From Tetmemena sp. SeJ-2015 (taxonomy: Eukaryota; Ciliophora; Spirotrichea; Sporadotrichida; Oxytrichidae), in assembly GCA_027382625.1 (NCBI GenBank), contig JAJKFJ010021202.1:38572-102571 (forward strand): a DNA stretch of 64,000 bases, written 5' to 3'. The notes below the pieces were generated by a model that was not told the origin of the DNA, made no database searches, and was given only the letters and a program-made list of their open reading frames with translations. Of the stretch, positions 34,848 to 45,851 are shown piece after piece; the stretch's first letter is position 1, and each line of letters starts with the position of its first letter. The position numbers and the translations under genes were made by a program.

Positions 34848-37800
34848 ATGTCTTTATATTCAAACCGCAAAGAGGGAGAGAACTTCCGATCACCAAGCGA
34901 GCATGCATCAGAGAGGGTATTATATTCACCCACGTTTGATCAGACTGAGTATTACTAAGTCGGCTAAAACCATATTAGTGAAAGAGAATAATAGAACGAG
35001 AAATTGAACTTAAATAAAAATGGTGGTGCTAACTAAGAAACAGAAAATGATGATGCGGAGCAGCCCACCACTCTTTTCTTAAGTCTCAAGTCTATTTTAT
35101 TTTATATCTTGAACGCTCCTGCCTAATCGAACGATAAATAGAAAATACCAGATTAAAACTCAAATTCAATCAAAATAGCTTCGCAGGTAGACAAAACTTT
35201 ATACATTGAAGAAAACCCAAGCAGCACTGAACCTTCGTATTAATCTTGGTAAAATGCTTCGAGAGCCTTAAATGAAAAGTCTATGAATTTAAATGAGTCT
35301 TCTTCAGTGCTGGAAGCATGATTTATTGGAACTTAGAAAACAGATAGATTAATTAATATAGAAAACTAGAATCATAAGAATAGTCTCTTGCTTTACTAAA
35401 ATTGGCAAGTCAAAACTAGCTAATAAAGTTTGGACAAAGAAAATCAAGGCTTTGAGACACCTCACTTACAAACTCAGTAGTTTCATTTTTATTTCGACTG
35501 AAAAGTAGACTGAGAACGGACTAGAGTTCGTTGCCTAAAGTCAGATTCTCTGAAGAGGTCCAAGTAGCAGAGATATCATATAGGTCTTCCACTGAGGTGA
35601 GTAAGGATTCAGTCAACTGCTCACCAAGAAAAGAACTAATTTAGCACAAAGAGGGATTTTCGCAAAATTGTCCACTTTAGAAATCATAGAGCTGTTCCAT
35701 GATAGAGAGAATTTAATAAGCGAAGGCTTAAAATTTTACATAGGCCTCAGACAATCAATAAGAATCTCCCACTGGAGATATAGATTAATAACTAAGAGAA
35801 ATTGAATAAAATAATGATAAGCAATCTACAATTGCTGGTGGCTCTGTGTTAGAAATTTTAGATCAACTAGGTGCGAGATAATTTGGAAATTAAAATAAAC
35901 CAGAAGATAAAATTCTGCTAAGCTCGGGCTCAATTAAACATGCAACAGTTGATTTATACAATTAAAAGCACCAAAATTCTTAAGAATAAAACTCCACTGA
36001 ATTAATAAAAATGAATAGATAGAGTTCGATACCTACTTTGCATAATATCACTTAAAGTTAAAAGCCTAAAGATTGAAACTCTTCTCAGGAAAAATTAAAT
36101 GCGAGGAAACTATCAAAAGGTAAGATGAGTTTGCCATTCAAAGGCTCTATAATCTAAAAGATTAATGTTCAAAGTGCAAGAGAAAGTTCTAAACAAAAAT
36201 GTTTAACATCTCGTACAAATAAGTATCTCAATCAAAATCTAACCTAAAGTTCTAATACATTTGGGTACTCTCAATCTTCCAGGGCAGCTAATTCAAAAGA
36301 ATATCAAATGATTGTGAAAAGTTAATCAAAAAATAATGGAAATAATTCATCTAGTTATAATGCATTCCTATTTAAGCAAAATAATCCCGTCAATTATAAT
36401 CCACACAAGGATTCATTATCCAAAGAACATAAGGATTACAAATTAAGATCTTCTTCTTAAGCATCATTAACAGCGAAAATAAAGGTGATTAATACTCCAA
36501 GAATAAATCTGCGAAGCTTGATTAAAGATATTCACATAATTTAGAAATAAATTAAGAATCTATACAGCGAGTTACTATCAAACTATAAAAATATTTTTTC
36601 TAGTTTTGGAAAAATCGTTTGCATTGATGCATTTTTGGTGCAATATATTTATATTTTGGCAATAAAATACCATCAAAAGATCGCTCTTCAATGATTAACG
36701 ACAATAATAGTAATAGATCATTAATTTAACATATTTAGTGCCTTTATTAATCAAGTTCAGGTGGCTTCTTTTTTTAAAATTAGCAACAAAACTAATCAAT
36801 GAATATAAAATCTATTCAGGGCGAAAAAGAATAGTCAGTCGACAAAGGAAGAAGCTTCTCTTTAATTTAGAAGTCTCTTATGAAAGCTTAAGCTGCTCAT
36901 TAAAAATCACTAATTCTTTCTCAAGCTTCCAATTCAAGATCTTCTTTTGCGCAGAGTGAAAATCTTAACTCAAAATCCTCAAATCTACTTATTCACTTAG
37001 TTTCTTTAATCTCGTTGAGGACTCAATGCTTTATATTAAATGATAAATGCGAATTTCTGATATCTAATGTGACCATCATAGCTTCGTTTAAGGCCTTTCT
37101 AGCAACACTCCACACTTTAATGGGGATATGAGTAAATTGAATACCATCACTACTCCTCTTAACTGTGACTAAAAGTCAAATAAGTTACTTAAGAAAATTA
37201 AGCTTGCTTTCTTAAAATTTATTTCTGATAGTAGTCAATCGAATCACAAGAACATCTTAAGTTCTTTGAAAAGATCAAGTCCATCATTTTCTTTTAATTA
37301 GAGAACATTACTCCTCGTAGGTTGTATTTTTAAATTGCAAGAAAGGCTGGCATCACCTCCTCTTCCCATGTCAGAGGAGTAAGCTTCAACTGCAACGGAG
37401 ACAGAATATATTTTGAACAATTGTTGCCAGCCATATCTAGAGAAGAAAAAGAACTAGGTAATGAGATGCTAAGACATAAGGGAATCTCTGGAAAAAGAAT
37501 GTGGGCTTTCTCCCTCTACTGACTAAAAAAGTGCACTTGATCTTATAATTAAATAACAGTAGTCATATTCGCTAATTTAGAAGCCTCAAAAAGGAATCGA
37601 GACACAGAGTTTACCATAGTCTTTTATTTCTAACAATATGCTGCCAATCACAAACCTAACCAATATTTCTTCCAGTGATACAACTTCGATAGGAGAATAC
37701 TCAGGTTTTAAGTATAAATGCTCAACTCGTACTATGAGCAATATTCATAGTCTAGATCAAACTCAAATTCATAATTATCAAAATGGATACAGCTCGCAAA

Positions 37801-38045
37801 GATCAATAGAGAACAGCCTTTAGAGCAAGAGTATAGCTAATCACTAAGGACCTCTATTCTTTGGAAATTTTTAAAGTCCCACATAACCTTCAAGCAATTA
37901 AGATGGGGAAAGTAAGCTCACAAACGAAGATTAAAAGAATGAAGAATACATTTTGATGAAAGTAGATAAATTGTCTTTGGAGTCTCTTATCAGATTAAGG
38001 GAAGCTATAGATTCAAAGATTCAAAGCTATTAAATTTAAATTTGA
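34848..38045 (+). CDS. Long Ser/Asn/Gln-rich hypothetical protein
   Basis: ATG at 34848 (MSLYSNRKEGENFRSPSEH), TGA at 38043. Long open segments span 34848-35320, 35530-36070, 36070-36690 and 37127-38045 when TAA/TAG are Gln. Composition is dominated by Ser, Gln, Asn and Lys with no recognisable domain, suggesting a disordered protein. A 23-bp GACT-flanked IES (35500-35522) is required. In-frame TGAs near 35320 and 36079, and a poorly coding stretch at about 36600-36850, mark further unresolved inserts. It could represent two adjacent genes. Confidence 0.55.
35500..35522. other. 23-bp IES, pointer GACT with a third internal GACT
   Basis: GACT occurs at 35496-35499, 35508-35511 and 35519-35522. 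Only joining the first to the third copy restores the frame (reads YFDQSSLPKVRFSEEVQ) and removes both in-frame TGAs. Confidence 0.8.
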
Positions 38046-38092
38046 CCATAATAGAGATCGTTCTCATTAAAATAAAAATGATTGAACTTAAA

Positions 38093-41000
38093 TCAGATAA
38101 TCACCAACCTATTAACATTTTCGATAATTGGAGGAATTTTAGGGCCTTCATTATATTAATGAAAGCTTGATTGCATCTAATTGTTAATATTGGCTTATCC
38201 TTATCTAGATTTATCTGCAGTAGTCACTTCAGAAAATTACTAGAAATTGGTCTTCTTGACCTTTGTATGTCCACCTGTTAGGCCCATACTCTCACCTCTC
38301 TTTTTAAGTTTCTTGAAATTCTCTTAGTGCAAAGGTTATGATTGCTTTTTATAAGCATGAACAACCATCATATGAGACTGATTAGAAGGTCGTGCCTAAA
38401 TCAGAAGTTGATTTTCGTATATAGCCTCATCTATCAGTCTCTTATCAATACCTTTAGCTAAACTATCACTAGATTTACGATGCAAGTAATAAAATAAAAG
38501 TACTCTTAGTCTTCTTGCTCAAATTAGGGCTGATCTTTCTTTACTAAGTGAATAGATTTATTATGATGGTCCCCCGTGTATTATTGGTTGCTTAGATTTG
38601 CCATTTAATTTTTCTTCAGCTTTTACTCAATCAAAAACTTATCTTTAATAAAAAAATCATTTGATACTAATATTCTGCATCAGCTCTTGGGTCAGCAATG
38701 GGCCTATTTGCAAGATAGATGTTATTGTAAGATTTAGTAAAAATTTGCACAGAAAAAGTCTTTAAATTCTGAGTATATTGGTTGCGGACTTAAAGTCATT
38801 CAATTTAGGAAATGAAATAGTCTTTTATTGTTAGTTAATATCTATTGTTGAAGGTGTGCTGCTGTTTTCTGAAATAATTCTGGATTTAGAATTTATAAAG
38901 CTTTGATTGCTGCTCTCTGGAACTGCAGAAGTCCCTCTGCTACCATTGGAATTTCTTCGTGCTCCAATCCTTCCTTCTGAGTTCTTTCCTCTTGAATCTT
39001 ATTTGAGAACTGAGAGAGCCTCAACTGGGTGTTCTGAAAAGACTTAGCCTATATTTTATACAGCCAGCATATTCATAAGACTTTCAGCAAAAGTCTTAGG
39101 CTTCGGTCCCATCAGCTAAGTTTTCCCAACCATTGGAGCAATCGAATTTCCTCTATTCGTATTGGCGGTAGTAGTATTAGTTTAAACTCTATTGAGGGCG
39201 TTTGTCATTCTTTAATTAAACTCCTTTTAGTAGGATTTTTCTCCTTTGCCTTTATTTGTAACTAAATTATTTAGAGGCTACTAGACTGTAGTCTTTTTGG
39301 GCTTCCTTACCTTAACACTTTTCTATTTTCTCTCCTAGTTGCTTTAATTAGGCTCATCTTGTATAATACTAGTAGCCAATATTTCATTTTCTTCATATTC
39401 TGCCTCAAGCTACTAATCCTAGTTCAAATGAAATTGATTTTTTGCCCCTTTGAATTTCCTATCTGCTTCTAGAATGACTTCTTAAACTTTCTTATCCTAG
39501 TGCATTGCTATCCTTTGAACTTGAGAAGCTGTTGAGATATGAGTAGATATCTACTCACTGGAAGTAATATCCATTTTCCTATCTCCAAACTAAGAAGTAT
39601 TGCTCTGTCTCATTTAGACGCTCTCTTTACTTTGTTGATTCGTGATTTCCTTTCTCCCATTTTTGTTTGGAGTTTGTGAAAGTATTTGCTTCATCTTATT
39701 CTACTGAGAAATTTCTCGATGGAATAAAGACTCAATATAGTTCTCTATGTCTTTCTCGATTCTATTAGTCTTTTGGAAATTTTTCTCTACCTTTTTTAAT
39801 CTTGAAGTCTCCTTCTTAGTTTATAGCTTCCTCAATCTAATTAGCTTCTTCTTAAAATGGAATGCAATAAAATTTAATCTTTGCTTTATGAAATTAATTT
39901 AGCTCTAATCATTCTGAAGAAAGACTGAATCTTAACTATGGATTTGATTTGCTTTTATCTGTATTGAACGATATTCCAAACATTATAGCCTCTTAGATAC
40001 TTCTAGATTAGCTGAGCTTTTTAATTTTTCACTTTAAATAACTTAAGATTCTCTACTTTTTAAATTGCTATCCGCTTTCTTAAGTGCTTTTAAATTGTGC
40101 ATACTTTATAATTAATCTGACTATTGAATTCTATGGACAAACTTTTAAGTTATTTAATTAGGCTTCTCTTGAATATACTGTAAAGAAATTAAATTGCTCT
40201 CTGCTTAAGCATTTGTTTATAAGATCTTTTCTTATTGCTGCAAAATTTAAATAAAAAGGAAAAGTCTTATTTAAAAGCATATACAATAAGAATCATACGA
40301 ACAAAGCTCTGAATCTATATGGCTTTATTATGCTTTTGCAATTTTTGAAGATATAATTTCTTCCTATTTTTACAGAATGTTTTCAATAGCAAAGTAGATG
40401 CTCTTGAAATTATGAGCATCTTAAGAATCTTTCTTTGCCTTATGAATCCTTTCAGATATTTCTAAGTCTTAATTGCAGCAAGTTTCCTTTGCCTAAATCT
40501 TTTCTTGTAGAATCTTTATATTCTAACTACCATGCATTTGTAAGTTAGCAGATACTTAATTTTTTTCTTGGCTAAGAAAGCCTTCATATACTTTTTCACC
40601 CTATTCGCTCTATCTATCTTTTTGATTTGAATAAATCTTTGGAAGGATTTTTTCCTTCTAAAGTGTGATTGAATTTTGATCGCTACAAAATTTTTAGCCT
40701 CTGATATTCTTTACTCCTTTAAATTTGCTACTTTATTTTAGGCTAATTTCTGCTAAAGATATCTCTGTATAAATAAGGCGGCATTATTTTTCTTTATGAG
40801 CTCCACTTTATTTTTAGCTATTCTGGCTCTCAAATATTTTTGAATTATGACAGACTTGTGTTATTGAAGGAGAGTCAGGAAAAACTTTCTAGCTTTATAC
40901 CCTCTATAGCATCTCTGGATGGACAACAGTGACTTCATTTTCTAGTGATGCTTATCGATTCTCTTCTCTGCATTTTAGTTCACTTTAGAACCTATTAGTT

Positions 41001-43480
41001 CCAAGGGCACCTGTAAATTCTTCTAGGCTTGAGCGTTTTGCATCAAGTTGAGAGACATCTAGTAATTTTTGACTTCTTAAATGCATTCAGGTATTCGCAG
41101 CCATTTATACTTAATTGCGTTCTCAGTATAAAACTGTTCAGAGTTAAGATTCAAGCTGTTTATTTGAGAGCCTTACTTTTTAAGCATTTGCTCTCTCCTT
41201 TCTTTGAAGTTTTAGAGCCAGTCACTTTCTGAATTATTCTAAACTATAATCTTGTTCTCAACGTATAAAAATTATATTATGTATTACAGAAGATCAAGAG
41301 ACATGTCATCCAGCATTTAAGTTAAGAAATCAGTTCGTTCATTACAAGCTGGTGACAGATTTACCTCAATTCATAAATTCAATTAAATTTAAATTAATTA
41401 AATTCTTTAATTATAAATTGAAATATGTTAAATAGTTTATAATTTTCAATTTATTAAGTTATCATTAATCTGAAAGATATTTTTAATTATAATCAATGAC
41501 CCATGGGTTAAGATCCTCATCTAGGATTAGATCGAACCCATAAATTTCAAAAGTATTGGCCCTCTATTCTTAAGAGTCCTAAACTCCCTTTAGGGTTCTA
41601 TAGACCACACTCTGAATTTTTGGAAATAAGTCTTATTGATAAGAAAAGGTGCCGAATTTATTTGTATCAAACTATCGGAGATGATTTTGAAATTACTCAT
41701 CAGACATCACGAAGTCATCATAGGCTGCTTGCTTATTAGTTTTCTAAATTGTAAAGTTCGAAAGATGTCTAAATTGGTCTGCAAGGTTTGATAATGAGTA
41801 TTCACTTCCACACATTTTTAGATATGCACCTTCAAATACATACACATCTAAAGGCTCCCAACTAGTCACCAGTACCCACTAACGTATATCAAATTTCTTC
41901 GAGTTGATCAGATAAATTTAAAATACGGGTTCTCAATGTACTTTTATACAATCTTAGATTAACTCTTCTTGCCTGGCTAAATAATATCCTTAAGTTTATT
42001 TGCACAGTAAACTCCAAGTCCTCTTGCATTATAAGAAGGCTTTACTACCCAAACATTATGAGAACCATCAATAAATTGGTACTAGGGGAGAAACTATTGC
42101 AACTTCTCGTGATAGATTATAGTTTTAACTTAATCGTAAATTGGGAATCTCGAATGCATGCCCTCTTCACCTGCAGCTAATTAATAGCTTACATCAACCA
42201 ATTGCTGAATTTCATCATCTTAAAATTTCCTAATAAATAGTTTGTCCTTTCGATCGATTTATTGCTTTTGTAAAATGTGCTACTTTGCATAAAGCATAGC
42301 TATTCTGAGGGAATCATTTCCTAGCATGCTTCCTGCACCGCTTACTAGTTGATCATGTCTTGAGAATTCTAATTTAATCTTTCTTTTGTATGATCTTTAG
42401 ACTTGAAACTAATCTTTATCTTTGAATCTTTGTAAGAAATGTTGAATCCTTTTCGTATTTTAGAGAAAGTAATTTGCATAGAGCTTGATTATATTCAAGA
42501 TAGCAGTCTATTGGAAATCTAGCACGAAAAGGTCCTACTACTTTGAGTCACTTAAATCATAGCACCTAGGGAAAAACTTGGGGACTTATAGCTCATAGTC
42601 ATATGGACACTGCTGCCATAAATTTTTACAAAGACCTGCTTTTGTAGTAAGCTTCTCTATTATTTGGGAAATGATTATACCATTATGTCGCTCTCAACTT
42701 ATTTTAATTTCCTTCTTTATCAGTAATGTCGAATCGCACATGAAACTGTGAAGGATTATTAGTGTCTAGCCATCCTAGCTTCTGCATATTTCGTTTTAGA
42801 TAGGGCTCACTGAAACTGCAAGACAGATAATTGAGTCAAGCTTTTGCTATTTCTTTTATGCTAGGGCTTAATTGTTTTAAAGGTCTTACTTTTACTTTTG
42901 CTTTTTCAGAAAATTATTAGTGGGCTAGTAGAAGTTAGGTTAAAATATTAAAGGTTGAGTCATCTAATTATTGGAAAGATTGCTCTGAGGGATCTCATTT
43001 CTAGTAACTGCCTTTGTCGAATTTGGCATGATGGATTTTCCCTCTATTGGAGAAGTGATCTTCTTATATCTCAACCTGTATAGAATCCCTTTTTTATAGT
43101 AGTTATATCTTAGCCTCCTCTTCAGCCTGTAATAGCTTGTAATTTAGTAGATATTGCGTGTCTTCTAAGTCTACGTTTTCTTTGTCCAATTAACTTTTAG
43201 TTCTTACCTCTATGATAGAGTCCATAGTTTTCTCAATAATTTCCTCTTACACTTCTTCTAGATTTCTCTTTTCGCTTTCTCTATTTTATTCAAACAGATT
43301 TGAACTAAATTTTTTGGGAGTCTAAACTTATTTAACTGGAGAGAGACCAGTAGAAATAAGTTACTCTTTTATTTCTAGGTATTCATTCTTAAGATTTACT
43401 GATTTTAGGTTTTAATTTGGCTCGCTTGCTAATCTTGTTATCAATTTAACTTAAGATATGATTTAATTTAATAAACTGAA
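38093..43480 (-). CDS. Tubulin-tyrosine-ligase-like enzyme with C-terminal IQ motifs
   Basis: N-terminal acidic/helical leader from about 43480 (start codon not found). TTL domain: EPYLKRNMQKLGWLD, NVWVVKPSYNARGLGVYC, IVQKYIENPYF, then LVTSWEPLDVYVFEGAYLKM, and FDLILDEDLNPWV-IEVNLSPACNERT once a 127-bp IES is removed. These include the ATP-grasp and EVN motifs of the ciliary TTLL glycylase/glutamylase group. From about 41000 to 40250 come IQ motifs (LLSIQRCYRGYKARKFF, IIQKYLRARIAKNK, IKIQSHFRRKK, VVRIQRFYKKRFRQ, IQIQSFVRM), predicted to bind calmodulin. A Ser/Gln-rich tail ends at TGA 38093. The expected job is amino-acid ligation to axonemal or cortical tubulin tails, possibly Ca2+-responsive. 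Substrate type is not decided from sequence. Confidence 0.82.
41371..41497. other. 127-bp IES, pointer TCAAT, within the TTL catalytic core
   Basis: TCAAT occurs at 41366-41370 and 41493-41497. On the minus strand, removal gives LNPWVIEVNLSPACNERT, the conserved end of the TTL ATP-binding core. The interior is nearly pure A/T. Confidence 0.93.
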
Positions 43481-43650
43481 AACAAAGTAAGATAGATATA
43501 AATGCTATTTTACAACGATAAATTGATATCAAAACTATTGCATTATATATTGATTTAATTAATTTTTTACAAAAATTAAGTTATAATTAAGAAATAAAAA
43601 TCGGAAAATAATAGCTTGATTCTTTCAAATAATTAAACTCAGCAAAATAA

Positions 43651-45161
43651 TCAGCAAATGTATTTATTTAATTGAACTTATAAGGCTGTTTTTAGCCTCG
43701 TAAATTTAAATGGCTTAATAAATTGAGTGCTTAAAAATTACTCCTCTAAATTTTTAAGAGAAGAAACATCGACAGATTTAGAAGAATCTAAGACCAACTG
43801 TCTTCTATCTGTCTGAGATTATTTTTTAAGTGGCTCTGAAATAACTTTCTTACCAGATTGATTAAATCTCTCTGGTTCCTTATGCATAATCTGATCAGAG
43901 TACTGAGTTTACTATAGTGTGTAGTTGCTTGGTAATTTCTTTCCTTTGAAATTTTACTATGTGGAGAGAGCTTGGCTAGTAAGATTGTTGTATGGCTATC
44001 TCTAATTTTAACTTCCCTGAGAACTAGGTTATGAAGAAGCACTTTAAATTTGTTTAGAACTTAGGGTATTTTTAGAAGCGCTATCATATCTTTGATTAAT
44101 CCTCTAATGACCCTGTTTGGTATCCATAGGTGGATCCTAGCTCATTTTTCTATCAAATTAATTGTCACCTATTGACTTTTAGTTCTGAAAGCTCTGCATT
44201 TAATTGGTTGAACTTATGGATGAATATTTTTAGCTCTCATTTTGAGACTACTTTGCTAAAAATACTTTTTTCTACGATAATAATAATTGCTGTGGTGTCT
44301 CCATATTCTTGCCTTACTTACTTTAATTCTTCTTAATCTTGCCTTGGCTATATTCTTGGTGAAACTTTGCCTTAATTACCTACTTTCTTCATAAGTTTTC
44401 TTTTGATTTCTGAATCAGCCTAATCCATCAACTTGCTTAAGGTCTAGTTCTGTTCAAGAATCTCATCACTCACTTGGTCATCTTAAGACTTTCCTAGTAA
44501 GGTCGAATCTCCGCAAACGTCTAGCAGATCTAGGTTTCTATGTTTCTCAAATAAAATAATTATCTTCATTTGAGCTTTGATAGTCTTCTTCACTTTTCTC
44601 CCAGCTGAAGAGGCCTAAAGGTAAATATTGACCGATTCAATGTGGTGGCTGTTTCCACTAAATCCATAGGGATAAAATAAACTAGAATGACCAGAGGCTA
44701 CTGCATTACTGTTCTTAGTAGAGCTTGTATTACTCATTGGCCCTTCACTATTCACCTGCAGCTTTTTGCTAAACAAAAAATAGACTAGGATGTGGTTCCT
44801 CCTCTATCTTAGGATTGCCGCTAGAATTAAAGTTGCTAGTTAGCATTGCCTGTGGAAGTTCACTTTTCTTTTTCTTCTTTGACTTGCTTTTTGACTGAGT
44901 GTCACCCAAACCTTCATTATGATCAGTGGATAAAAACTGTTATTAAGGGTTTGTAGTTACAAATTGTAGCTATGAGGGACCTCTCTAATGCTATTTCTAC
45001 TAGTCTATAAGTTATTGCTTTAGAAGGATTAATTCTTCTTTTGAAAGTTCATTAAGTCTTGAGTAAAGTTGCATCATATCCACTGGGGGCTATTGACTCG
45101 CAAGTTAACCCCCCGTAGCAAGTTTACTACCAGTTTTAATTTTTTTGGGTGACTTTCCCAT
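43651..45161 (-). CDS. Gln/Ser-rich hypothetical protein with basic Lys-rich segment
   Basis: ATG at 45161 (MGKSPKKIKTGSKLATGGQL), TGA at 43651. It contains a short leucine-rich helix (LYSRLNELSKEELILLKQQL), a KSKSKKKKKS basic patch, and long polar regions rich in Gln, Ser and Asn. A 7-bp TTCAC-flanked insert (44749-44755) must be removed to continue past a TGA, and another frame change lies near 44240. No domain is recognised; the basic patch could be a nuclear signal. Confidence 0.6.
44749..44755. other. 7-bp insert, pointer TTCAC (possible minimal IES)
   Basis: TTCAC occurs at 44744-44748 and 44751-44755, only two bases apart. Removal of 7 bp eliminates a minus-strand TGA and gives QKAAGEGPMSNTSST. 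A tandem duplication or indel allele is the alternative. Confidence 0.5.
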
Positions 45162-45244
45162 TGAAAATTATGAATATTTTTCAAATTATTATGCTATTAT
45201 TTAGCTCATGAAAAGAGAGAGTTAGCTAGAGTTAATTTAATAAA

Positions 45245-45838
45245 ATGCTTTTGCTCAAATATGAGAAATTCCACATCATCTCAAAAGACTCATTCTTAGA
45301 AGAAATGCTTTTTAAGTATGAAAAGAACATAGAGCACTACTCTAAATTTGAAAAGAAAGGAAGAGCCGCACTATCTCAAATGATTCAAATCGCAGACTAG
45401 TTTAACGAAGGATAATTCAAGAATAGGCCACTTTAAAATCAAGAATGCTTGAGCTAAATTATTTACTAAAAAGTGATTGATTAAAAGATAATTGCAGAAT
45501 TAAATTTTTAGAATAGTGAATAGTATGTGGAATTGCAATAGGCATCCGATAAATTGTGCTAACTCTAATTAAATCAGCAGTTTGTATATGACACATTTAC
45601 ATAAGCTCTCAATAAGAAACTTGAGGGCCATGAAAACGTGAATATTTTGAAAGAAGTTTATTAATTACAAAAATATTTGGGAAACTTGAATCACGAACTT
45701 AAATAAGATGTTGGCAACAAAAAGAAAGTGGTTGATTAATATCTACCAGAGCTTATTTTCACAGATATTGGAGAGACAGAAGAAAACTTAATGCTTTGTT
45801 TAGATTTGTGGACTTATCATAATTAAGTTAATTTATGA
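45245..45838 (+). CDS. 197-aa helical hypothetical protein without IES
   Basis: A continuous ORF from ATG 45245 to TGA 45836 reading TAA/TAG as Gln, which supplies over twenty Gln codons. It is predominantly alpha-helical and coiled-coil-like (KYEKFHIISKDSFLEEMLF, VNILKEVYQLQKYLGNLNHE), with an acidic C-terminus. No family is recognised; the look is that of small cytoskeletal or intraflagellar-transport-type coiled-coil proteins, but this is only an impression. It is one of few genes here in a single piece. Confidence 0.75.
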
Positions 45839-45851
45839 ATAAACTCTCAAC

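Noticed and set aside
41277..41390. Plus-strand ORF starting MYYRRSRDMSSSIQVKK
   Set aside because: It lies opposite the TTLL segment EVNLSPACNERT, which is conserved and restored by a pointer junction. The plus-strand reading is a shadow.
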